Below are positions 1-5,439 of a stretch of 10,659 nucleotides of DNA, piece by piece. The stretch comes from Solirubrobacteraceae bacterium (GTDB lineage Bacteria > Actinomycetota > Thermoleophilia > Solirubrobacterales > Solirubrobacteraceae). The position numbers and the translations under genes are program-made. The stretch covers positions 1 to 10,659 of the forward strand of contig JASHQV010000138.1 in assembly GCA_030038955.1 (NCBI GenBank), given 5' to 3'. The notes beneath the pieces are model-generated. The model worked only from the letters and a program-made list of their open reading frames with translations. It was not told where the DNA came from and ran no database searches. How positions within the stretch are numbered: position 1 is the first letter of the stretch; each line of letters starts with the position of its first letter.

Positions 1-2
1 AG

Positions 3-344
3 ACGGCCGTGGTGGTTGAGCGGACGGAGGGCGTGACCGCCTCGTTCCTCAAGGAGCTGCTGCGTCGCGCCGTGCTTGAAGCGCTGATCGAACGGGGGGC
101 GATCGACGGCGGTAGCGGCGACGGTCGCGCCGCGAGCAACCTTGCGATCACCGGCGAGCATGTGACCCGCGCGCTCGACGACCTGCTCGACACGGGCCAG
201 CGGGTCACGCGCAGCCTGCTTGGCGTCGGCAACGATCCAGGCAGCCTCCCGCCCGGCGGCGGCGCCGGGTCGCTGCCGCCTCAGCCCGGACCGTGGCGCG
301 GAGTGCGCGGCGCGATCGCCTACCGCCCTGGGCGAGTGCGTTGA
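3..344 (+). CDS. AAA-family ATPase, C-terminal fragment (5' end outside window)
   Basis: The reading frame is open from the left edge, with the first whole codon at position 3, and stops at TGA 342-344. The opening residues, VVERTEGVTASFLKELLRRA, resemble the helical lid that closes many AAA ATPase modules, where 'EGVTASFxKELxRRA' follows the sensor-2 region. A segment like 'ITGEHVTRALDDLLD' then matches the usual last helices. The Walker A and B motifs would lie upstream of the window, so ATPase activity is inferred from the tail alone. The last 35 residues are Gly/Pro-rich (two SLPP motifs) and look like a disordered tail. An internal GTG at 9 is not a likely start because homology extends through it. 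The gene converges with the sigma factor gene, with only 3 bases between the two stop codons, so there is no room for a terminator between them. Confidence 0.62.
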   Translation, partial: TAVVVERTEGVTASFLKELLRRAVLEALIERGAIDGGSGDGRAASNLAITGEHVTRALDDLLDTGQRVTRSLLGVGNDPGSLPPGGGAGSLPPQPGPWRGVRGAIAYRPGRVR

Positions 345-347
345 TGG

Positions 348-1448
348 CTAGGCGACGTCTCGGAGCTTCTGCGCCTCGGCCAGCGACTGCAGCTTCTTCA
401 GCGACTGGTTCTCGATCTGGCGGATCCGCTCGCGCGTCACGTTGAACGTCCGTCCGACCTCGTCGAGCGTGCGCGGGTGCTCGCCGCCGAGGCCGTAGCG
501 AAGCTCGAGCACGCGCCGCTCGCGGTAGGAGAGGTTCTCGAGCGCTTCGCGGAGCGCCTCCTTGGTGAGGATCTCGGCGGCTCGCTCGTAGGGCGACTCG
601 GCCCGCTCATCGGCGATGAACTGACCGAACTCGGACTCCTCCTCGTCGCCCACCGGCTTCTCCAGCGATACCGGCGCCTGGGCGGAGCGCTTGATCGACT
701 CCACCTCCTCCGGCTCGATCCCGGTCACCTCGGCGATCTCCTCGGCGGTCGGCTCGCGGCCCAGCTCGGTGACCAGCTTGCGCTCGGCGCGGCCGATCTT
801 GTTGAGCTTCTCGACCACGTGCACGGGAATCCGAATCGTGCGCGCCTTGTCGGCCAGCGCCCGCGCGATCGCCTGCCGGATCCACCAGGTGGCGTACGTG
901 GAGAACTTGAAGCCCTTGCGGTAGTCGAACTTCTCGGCGGCACGCACGAGCCCGAGCGTGCCCTCCTGGATCAGGTCGAGGAACGGCAGACCCTGGTTGC
1001 GATAGTTCTTCGCGATCGAGACCACGAGTCGCAGGTTCGACTCCACCATCTTCTGCTTGGCATCCAGGTCGCCGCGCTCGATCCGCTTGGCCAGATCGAC
1101 CTCCTCCTGGGCGGTCAGCAGCCGCACCTTGCCGATGTCCTTGAGGAACAGCTGCAGCGAGTCGGTCGTCATGTCCGGCTTGAGGTCGAGCGTGGTCTTC
1201 GGCTTGCGCCGGCTGCGCTTGTCTGGCGCGCGCTCCACGTCGGCCGCCGCCAGGGCTGGATCGACCTCCTCGACGAGCTCGATCTCGGCCCGCTCGAGGT
1301 AGTTGTGCAGCTCCTCTACGTCAGCCTCGTCCAGATCCAGCTCGGAGATCGCGCCGTTGATCTCCGCGAACGTGAGCACCCCGAGCTGCTGGCCACGATT
1401 GACCAGTCCCTTGATCTCTTCGAGTTCCTGCAGTTCCGCTACTGACAT
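348..1448 (-). CDS. sigA: RNA polymerase sigma factor, RpoD/SigA (sigma-70) type
   Basis: This 366-aa protein has the full set of primary sigma-factor regions. Residues 1-60 look like region 1.1 ('LVNRGQQLGVLTFAEINGAI'), and a charged linker follows (62-92). Region 1.2 is at 95-128 ('DSLQLFLKDIGKVRLLTAQEE'-like). Region 2 is at 134-204, with the core-binding and -10 recognition helices 'LPFLDLIQEGTLGLVRAAEKFD' and 'FSTYATWWIRQAI'. Region 3 is at about 205-290 ('RIPVHVVEKLNKI'), and region 4 at 300-358 has the -35-binding helix-turn-helix around 'TLDEVGRTFNVTRERIRQIE'. It would direct RNA polymerase to housekeeping promoters. The frame extends upstream to a GTG at 1535, but those 29 residues are Arg-rich and unlike the family. 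ATG at 1446-1448 has a purine-rich GGAAACGGAAG upstream and begins at the usual family N-terminus, so I chose it. Several sigma-70 paralogues can share this architecture; the presence of region 1.1 favours the primary one. Confidence 0.93.
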   Translation of the reverse strand: MSVAELQELEEIKGLVNRGQQLGVLTFAEINGAISELDLDEADVEELHNYLERAEIELVEEVDPALAAADVERAPDKRSRRKPKTTLDLKPDMTTDSLQLFLKDIGKVRLLTAQEEVDLAKRIERGDLDAKQKMVESNLRLVVSIAKNYRNQGLPFLDLIQEGTLGLVRAAEKFDYRKGFKFSTYATWWIRQAIARALADKARTIRIPVHVVEKLNKIGRAERKLVTELGREPTAEEIAEVTGIEPEEVESIKRSAQAPVSLEKPVGDEEESEFGQFIADERAESPYERAAEILTKEALREALENLSYRERRVLELRYGLGGEHPRTLDEVGRTFNVTRERIRQIENQSLKKLQSLAEAQKLRDVA

Positions 1449-1560
1449 CTGCTTCCGTTTCCGTCGAGTTGCCGCGTGGCCGAGGGACCACCGACCGCGC
1501 CTGATTCGCAGAGGCGCGCTACCCGCAAAGCGCACCTCTGCGACCCAAGCATAGTGACCG

Positions 1561-1566
1561 AGTATA
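1561..1566 (-). promoter_or_regulatory. Putative -10 element for the sigma factor gene
   Basis: On the minus strand this reads TATACT, one base from the TATAAT consensus. It sits in the AT-richest stretch nearby, about 112 bases upstream of the ATG at 1448, giving a leader of roughly 105 nt. At 16-18 bp spacing I see no convincing TTGACA-like -35 (the candidates are TAACTC and neighbours). The call rests on the hexamer and its position only. Confidence 0.42.
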
Positions 1567-1600
1567 CGATACTTTACTTTCTGGAGTTATGGGCAGGAGC

Positions 1601-1643
1601 CGGACCGCGAAAAGGTCCGTGGAGCCCAATCCGAAGGTGGGCT
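1601..1643. other. Two consecutive hairpins in the sigA / small-protein divergent region
   Basis: CGGACC (1601-1606) pairs with GGTCCG (1614-1619) around a 7-nt loop. AGCCCA (1623-1628) pairs with TGGGCT (1638-1643) around a 9-nt loop. Only 3 nt separate the two stems. No U-tract follows on either strand, so neither looks like a standard terminator. They may be part of a structured leader of the + strand gene at 1752, or a small RNA. The rest of 1449-1751 holds the -10 element and otherwise shows no coding signal on either strand. Confidence 0.35.
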
Positions 1644-1751
1644 ATGTTGCAGATACGCAGGACGCGCGTCGGTAGTTTCAACTTATCGGCAAATTCTTCG
1701 ATTTTCGGCAGAGCTGGTGAAGAACCCGCTTGCTGCGATGATCTTGCGCGA

Positions 1752-2081
1752 ATGAGCGCACAGCGACGATCCGAGGTGCTCGGCAACCTCCCGCACTCGC
1801 GCCCGCACCGTCGCAGCGACAGGCGGACGGCCCGGTCGTCGCAGGCCACCGGCGCCACCACGGGGAGCACAGCGACCGCGGGTCCGGCCAAGCCCCGGGC
1901 AATGGTGCGTCCGGCCAAGCCCAGGTCTGCCGCGGCGCCGTCCACGCCCACGCCCGCGCAGCCCGGCAGGCACGAGCTACTCGGTACAGCCGTTCAGGCC
2001 GCCGGCGAGCTGGCCGAGATCGGCTTGACGCTTGGCGCGAGGGCGCTGCGCGAGGCACTGTCGCGGCTCCCCCGTCCGTGA
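1752..2081 (+). CDS. Small basic, Pro/Ala-rich protein with amphipathic C-terminal helix, function unknown
   Basis: A 109-aa product from ATG 1752, in a frame open since 1476. The N-terminus ('MSAQRRSEVLGNLPHSRPHR', then more Arg) is strongly basic. Residues 32-72 are a low-complexity Ala/Thr/Pro/Lys stretch with a repeated 'PAKPR'. Residues 75-107 ('LLGTAVQAAGELAEIGLTLG' and on to 'ALREALSRLPRP') form a regular amphipathic helix with Ala/Gly small-residue spacing, as in membrane-associating or helix-bundle segments. The regular C-terminal helix and the 'VLGNLP-SRPHRRS' opening make me think this is a real gene; I recall similar small proteins in Solirubrobacterales but assign no function. 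No strong Shine-Dalgarno precedes the ATG, so an upstream start in the same frame is possible. It is divergent from the sigma gene, and its stop codon touches the first unit of the 17-bp array. Confidence 0.6.
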   Translation: MSAQRRSEVLGNLPHSRPHRRSDRRTARSSQATGATTGSTATAGPAKPRAMVRPAKPRSAAAPSTPTPAQPGRHELLGTAVQAAGELAEIGLTLGARALREALSRLPRP

Positions 2082-2183
2082 GCCCCAGCCCACTGCGAGC
2101 CCCAGCCCACTGCAAGCCCCAGCCCACTGCGAGCCCCAGCCCACTGCGAGCCCCAGTCCGCTGCAAGCCCCAGCGCGGCTGCG
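2081..2183. repeat. 17-bp tandem repeat array, six units
   Basis: The consensus unit is AGCCCCAGCCCACTGCG. Units start at 2081, 2098, 2115, 2132, 2149 and 2166. Units 1-4 differ only in the last base (G or A). Unit 5 has two substitutions in the middle plus A as its last base, and unit 6 is degenerate and 18 bp long. The period is not a multiple of three, so the array is not a coding repeat. Its first base is the final A of the preceding gene's stop codon, and it ends about 28 bp before the -10 element of the riboswitch transcript. Confidence 0.93.
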
Positions 2184-2211
2184 AGCTGCTGCAGCCGTCA
2201 TTGATTTCGCG

Positions 2212-2217
2212 TATAGT
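2212..2217 (+). promoter_or_regulatory. Probable -10 element of the riboswitch-rlpA transcript
   Basis: TATAGT lies 6 bases before the first paired base of the c-di-AMP riboswitch (2224), which puts the expected transcription start right at the aptamer's 5' end. That coincidence is the main support. The expected -35 window (2188-2195) holds the palindrome GCTGCAGC rather than a TTGACA-like hexamer, so recognition may depend on an activator or an alternative sigma factor. TTGATT at 2201 is too close to the -10 to serve as a -35. Confidence 0.55.
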
Positions 2218-2223
2218 GCGGCC

Positions 2224-2366
2224 CGCCTGCCGAGCGACCTTCCGTCCGCGGAGGGTCGGCGGGGGACCCACTTGTGGTGGCGCCCAAGCGCTGTCACAGG
2301 GGCGAATCGGATCCGCCGGGATCCGTAGCGCGAGCAGCGCGAGCCCGTCAGCTCACCCCGTAGGCG
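2224..2366 (+). ncRNA. Cyclic di-AMP riboswitch (ydaO/yuaA type)
   Basis: The conserved blocks of this class appear in order: GGGGGACCCA (2261-2270), GGGGCGAATC (2299-2308), GAGCCCGTCAGCT (2341-2353) and CCCCGTAGGC (2356-2365). These closely match the remembered B. subtilis ydaO pattern of GGGGGACCCA, GGGGUGAAUC, GAACCCGUCAGCU and CGUAAGCG. Closing stem P1 forms between 2224-2230 and 2360-2366 (7 pairs, one G-U). Two internal hairpins fit the known fold: CGGATCC/GGATCCG (2308-2314 with 2319-2325, loop GCCG) and GCGC/GCGC (2328-2331 with 2337-2340). In actinobacteria this riboswitch is known in front of cell-wall hydrolase genes such as rpfA and RlpA/NlpC-type genes, which fits the gene 37 bases downstream. 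I see no U-tract terminator between the aptamer and the start codon, so the switching mechanism is unresolved. Confidence 0.93.
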
Positions 2367-2402
2367 CAACGTTCAACAGCAGTTCCAGCCGGACCCGCTG
2401 AA

Positions 2403-3167
2403 GTGCTCCGACGCGCCCCCGTCCACCTCCTTCCGATGCTCAGCCGGAGCGGCGGCCCGCTGGCCGCCGCGATGCTGATGCTGCTGCCAGCGGTCAGCCT
2501 CGCGTCCTCCGGCGGCGGCGGCGTGTCTCCCAGCGGATCGTCAGCCGGCGGCACGACGAGCAACGCGCAGGTACAAACGGTCGGCCGCGAGACCGCGAGT
2601 GGCGACGGGATCACCGTGAGCGCCCTCGCCAGCAGTGTGTTCAGCTGGCGGACGCGCTTCTCGGGCACCGCGCCGGCGCGGGACGCGGGCAAAACGATCG
2701 AGCTCCAGCGCACGGCCAAGCCGGGAAGCTCGAGCTGGGTCGCGGCGGCCGAGGCCCCGATCGAGCCGGGTGGCAGCTTCACGGTGAAGTGGCGCGCGAA
2801 CCGCGCCGGCAAGCTGGCGTTCCGCGCCGTGCTGCTGGCCTCCCCGACGGCCGCGTCGGCGTCCGCCGCCTCCCCGTCGCTGCGCGTCACCGTCTATCAC
2901 CTGTCGCGGGCGAGCTGGTATGGCCCCGGCTTCTTCGGGCACCGGACCGCGTGCGGCAAGATCCTCCGCCGGAGCACGCTCGGCGTCGCCAACCGCACGC
3001 TCAAGTGCGGCACGCGAGTGTCGATCATGTACCACGGCCACACGATCAGGGTGCCGGTGATCGATCGCGGCCCGTACGTGCGGGGCACCTACTGGGACCT
3101 GACCGAGGCCACGGCTCGCGCGCTCGGGATGACCGAGACGAGTCGCGTCGGAACCCTGTTTCCGTAG
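2403..3167 (+). CDS. Secreted RlpA-like double-psi beta-barrel protein (probable peptidoglycan-acting)
   Basis: A 254-aa product with three parts. The N-terminal signal peptide has a basic start and a hydrophobic core 'LAAAMLMLLPAVSLA', with likely cleavage near residue 35. A Ser/Gly-rich linker leads to a beta-sandwich-like segment (about 58-165). The C-terminal RlpA-type double-psi beta-barrel (about 168-254) contains 'ASWYGPGFFGHRTACG', 'LGVANRTLKCGTRV', 'VPVIDRGPYV' and 'WDLTEATARALGM'. Asp221 in DRGP is at the position of the catalytic Asp in lytic barrels of this fold. RlpA proteins are lytic transglycosylases or glycan-strand binders at septa; activity here is inferred. Cys184 and Cys202 replace the usual Ser/Gly and Phe positions and could form a disulfide. 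The start is uncertain: GTG 2403 has a weak GGA 9 nt upstream, while ATG 2436 keeps the signal peptide but follows a pyrimidine-rich CACCTCCTT. Expression is probably controlled by the upstream c-di-AMP riboswitch. Confidence 0.88.
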   Translation: MLRRAPVHLLPMLSRSGGPLAAAMLMLLPAVSLASSGGGGVSPSGSSAGGTTSNAQVQTVGRETASGDGITVSALASSVFSWRTRFSGTAPARDAGKTIELQRTAKPGSSSWVAAAEAPIEPGGSFTVKWRANRAGKLAFRAVLLASPTAASASAASPSLRVTVYHLSRASWYGPGFFGHRTACGKILRRSTLGVANRTLKCGTRVSIMYHGHTIRVPVIDRGPYVRGTYWDLTEATARALGMTETSRVGTLFP

Positions 3168-3269
3168 TACGTCGCGGCTACCACCGGTTCGTGCCGCGCG
3201 GTCGTTGGCGCCTGCCGCGCGTGGCAGCCGGCGGCCCAGGAACGCGTCGCGTTCGCGACAATTCAAGCG

Positions 3270-4478
3270 ATGAGCAGTGACCCGCTGCCGATCGCGGAGG
3301 CCCGCCGGGTCGCCACCGAACACGCCGGCTCGCGTCTCGGCACCGAGACAGTCACGATTGCCGCGGCGCTCGATCGGGTACTCGCCGCCGACGTGATCGC
3401 CGCCACCGAGGTGCCGAGGTTCCCGAGCTCGGCGATGGATGGATTCGCTGTTCGCGACCTCAGCTCCGGCGCGGTGCTGGCGGTGGTTGGCGAAGCTCGC
3501 GCCGGCCACCCGTATGAGGGCGGGCTCGAGCGCGATCAGGCGATCCGCATCTCGACCGGCGCGATCGTACCGGCGGCAGCCGAGGCGGTCGTTCGTCAGG
3601 AGGACGTGACCGCCAGCGACGGCCGCATCGAGACGCACGTGGCGAGCCGCCCGAACGCCAACGTCCGCGCGCCCGGCGAGGACATGCACGCCGGGCACGT
3701 GATTCTCACGGCCGGGATCCGCCTGGGCGCCACCGAGCTCGGTGCCGCCGTCGCCGCCGGCGCCGGTGAGCTGACCGTGGCGCGGCCGCCCGCGGTGACG
3801 ATCCTGTGCACCGGCGACGAGCTGCGGGCACCCGGCGAGCCGCTGTCGGCCGGCCAGATCCACAACTCGAACGCGTTGATGCTACACGCGCTGGTCACGC
3901 ACGCCGGCGGCGCGGTGATCGGTCCGGTCGCGCTGCTCCCCGACGATCTGGAGGCCACGGAGGCGGCGCTTGCAGATGCATTGCAGCGCTCGGACGTGGT
4001 GATGCTGTCAGGCGGCGTGTCGGTCGGACCGCACGATCACGTCAAGCCAGCGCTGCGAGCACTGGGGGTCACCGAGCACTTCTGGGGTGTCGCAATGAAG
4101 CCCGGAAAGCCCGTGTGGTTCGGCAGCCTCGGCCGCAAGTTGGTGTTCGGGCTGCCGGGCAACCCCGTGTCGGTGGCGGTCACGTTCTCGCTGTTCGCGC
4201 GGCCCGCCGTCGACGCGCTGCTCGGCGCGTTGCCGCAGCACGCGCCGATCGCGGAGGCGAGGCTGGGCGTCGCCGTCAACCGCGACCCGGCGCGCGATCA
4301 AGCGATCCGGGTCAGCCTCGAGATGCGCGACGGGGTGCCGGTGGTGCTCCCCGCCGGCGCCCAGGACTCACATCTGTTCAGCTCGCTGCTGCGCGCCGAC
4401 TGCCTGGCGATCGTGGAGCGCGGCGAGGGCCAGCTGGAGCCCGGCGAGACCGTGCCGCTCGCGCCGCTGCCGTTGTGA
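3270..4478 (+). CDS. moeA: Molybdopterin molybdotransferase MoeA
   Basis: This 402-aa protein has the usual MoeA length and motifs. 'PRFPSSAMDGFAV' (49-61) is the signature near the N-terminus. 'PGEDMHAGHVIL' (135-146) is followed by the MogA-like domain with 'ILCTGDEL' (178-185) and 'VVMLSGGVSVGPHDHV' (243-258). 'MKPGKP' (276-281) and 'GLPGNPVS' (294-301) come next, and the C-terminal beta-barrel domain IV ends with 'AQDSHLFSSLLRADCLAIV'. MoeA inserts molybdate into adenylylated molybdopterin, the last step of molybdenum cofactor synthesis, in the cytoplasm. The acidic metal and nucleotide site residues (Asp57, Asp183, Asp256) are present. ATG 3270 is the family N-terminus; no strong ribosome site is visible. 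No other cofactor gene is adjacent. The 102-bp gap after the rlpA-like gene has short inverted repeats but no clear terminator, so read-through is possible. Confidence 0.95.
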   Translation: MSSDPLPIAEARRVATEHAGSRLGTETVTIAAALDRVLAADVIAATEVPRFPSSAMDGFAVRDLSSGAVLAVVGEARAGHPYEGGLERDQAIRISTGAIVPAAAEAVVRQEDVTASDGRIETHVASRPNANVRAPGEDMHAGHVILTAGIRLGATELGAAVAAGAGELTVARPPAVTILCTGDELRAPGEPLSAGQIHNSNALMLHALVTHAGGAVIGPVALLPDDLEATEAALADALQRSDVVMLSGGVSVGPHDHVKPALRALGVTEHFWGVAMKPGKPVWFGSLGRKLVFGLPGNPVSVAVTFSLFARPAVDALLGALPQHAPIAEARLGVAVNRDPARDQAIRVSLEMRDGVPVVLPAGAQDSHLFSSLLRADCLAIVERGEGQLEPGETVPLAPLPL

Positions 4479-4484
4479 GCCGCC

Positions 4485-4542
4485 GGACCGGGGGTTGGCT
4501 GAGGATGACTCGCGGACCGGGATTTGGCTGAGGACAACTCCG
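4485..4542. repeat. Imperfect 29-bp tandem duplication after moeA
   Basis: Copy 1 (4485-4513) and copy 2 (4514-4542) match at about 23 of 29 positions. Both contain GGACCGGG, TTGGCTGAGGA and ACTC. A third start, AGACCGTG, follows at 4542. The duplication begins 6 bases after the moeA stop and lies upstream of the next gene's probable start (GTG 4558). It is too short and diverged to be a mobile-element trace. Confidence 0.75.
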
Positions 4543-4557
4543 AGACCGTGTGACTCA

Positions 4558-5439
4558 GTGCTGGCAATTCCCGTGATCATCGCCGCGTTCCTCGCCTGGC
4601 TGGTCGTGCGCCGCCAGTACCGGCGGCGGCTACCGGCCCGCTCGATCATCGTGACGCCGCGGAAGTCGACGCTGATCGCGCAGGACGGCGCCGTCCGCTC
4701 GCTGCAGTCGGCACGGCTGACGCTGTCGCAGGCTGATCTCGAGCGGCTGTGGTCACCGGCCAACCTGGAGAACCTGGCGCGTACGTACTGGCGGTTCCTC
4801 AGCCGCGTAACACTCGGCCTTGTGCGCGTCCGATACGGGGACGACGACCGCTCGGTGGTGCTGCTCGTCAAGCCGCTGACGCTGCTGCGCTTCGAAGCGC
4901 CCGAGTACGTGCTCGAGCGCGATCACGGCAAGGTCACGTGGCGGATCCGTGACGGGCTGCTGGTCGCCCGTTCGGGCCACGGCTCGGGCTGGCTGTCAGT
5001 CGACGTCCAACGGCTGTCGCCTGCCGGCGGCCGATTGGCCGCTGCTGGCGAGCCGGCGGCGCCGGCCGTCGAGCCGGTCGCGCCGCCCGGTGAGCCGTCG
5101 GCGTCGGCCATCGGGCCGGTCGCGCCGCCCGGCGAGCCGTCGGCGTGGGCGGAGCTGTCGATCGACGTCGAAGTGGCGAACTTCTATCCGGCGATCGCCG
5201 CGGGACTCAGCACACCCGCGTACGAGGCCACCCAGGCGTTCGTTCACGTGCTCGTCACGCACGCGTTCCTGCGCTCGCTGGCGACGCTGGCGCTGGACGA
5301 GTCGAAGGTCCGGCGCTTCAGCGTCGATGATGCGCCGGGGGCGACTGCGATGCAAGCAAGCGACGGCTCCGACGCCGGCGAGGCGGGCAGCAGATCGGAG
5401 CCCCACGCGGCAGAGAGCGCCCGCGCAGATCAGCCGTAG
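4558..5439 (+). CDS. Membrane-anchored protein of unknown function with a Pro-rich repeat insert
   Basis: A 293-aa product from GTG 4558. The same frame could start at TTG 4495, but that would place the N-terminus inside the 29-bp duplication, whereas the GTG start opens directly with a single transmembrane helix (about 2-17, 'LAIPVIIAAFLAWLVV') followed by a basic 'RRQYRRRLPAR' stop-transfer. It is probably anchored with the main part in the cytoplasm. The rest looks like a conserved alpha/beta domain ('LENLARTYWRFLSRVTLGLVR', 'VTWRIRDGLLVARSG', 'LSIDVEVANFYPAIA', 'AFVHVLVTHAFLRSLATLAL'). I do not recognise a characterised family. Residues 164-198 are a Pro/Ala/Glu-rich insert with two copies of a 14-residue unit, splitting two strand-like segments. 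The C-terminal 35 residues are low-complexity. The gene follows moeA by 79 bp and overlaps the convergent glpX 3' end by 10 bp. Confidence 0.75.
   Translation: MLAIPVIIAAFLAWLVVRRQYRRRLPARSIIVTPRKSTLIAQDGAVRSLQSARLTLSQADLERLWSPANLENLARTYWRFLSRVTLGLVRVRYGDDDRSVVLLVKPLTLLRFEAPEYVLERDHGKVTWRIRDGLLVARSGHGSGWLSVDVQRLSPAGGRLAAAGEPAAPAVEPVAPPGEPSASAIGPVAPPGEPSAWAELSIDVEVANFYPAIAAGLSTPAYEATQAFVHVLVTHAFLRSLATLALDESKVRRFSVDDAPGATAMQASDGSDAGEAGSRSEPHAAESARADQP
5071..5154 (+). repeat. 42-bp in-frame tandem repeat inside the unknown membrane-anchored protein
   Basis: Two units, 5071-5112 and 5113-5154, encode EPVAPPGEPSASAI and GPVAPPGEPSAWAE. A partial related segment (GEPAAPAVEP) precedes them. The period is 14 codons, so copy-number changes would keep the frame. 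It forms a flexible Pro-rich linker rather than a folded domain. Confidence 0.85.

Noticed and set aside
477..1445. Long + strand open frame (322 codons) opposite the sigma factor gene
   Set aside because: It is a Leu/Arg/Gly-rich antisense shadow produced by high-GC third positions; the sigma-70 protein on the other strand has full family motifs.
1449..1535. 29-residue N-terminal extension of the sigma factor from GTG 1535
   Set aside because: The extension is Arg-rich and unlike region 1.1; ATG 1448 has a better upstream purine stretch and the usual family N-terminus.
1690..1740. tRNA-like 3' half on the minus strand (GCGGGTTCTTCACC)
   Set aside because: The candidate T-arm does not pair and no acceptor or anticodon stem could be built around it.
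2081..2183. CRISPR array
   Set aside because: The 17-bp units are directly abutting with no spacers and no cas genes are present.
3192..3226. Direct repeat TGCCGCGCG (3192 and 3213) and TGCC/GGCA hairpin before moeA
   Set aside because: Short, GC-only and without T-run; likely chance in this composition, so not called as terminator or operator.
2541..3863. 440-codon minus-strand open frame across the rlpA-like and moeA genes
   Set aside because: Composition is Arg/Gly/Ala-rich without any domain, and both + strand genes have clear conserved motifs.
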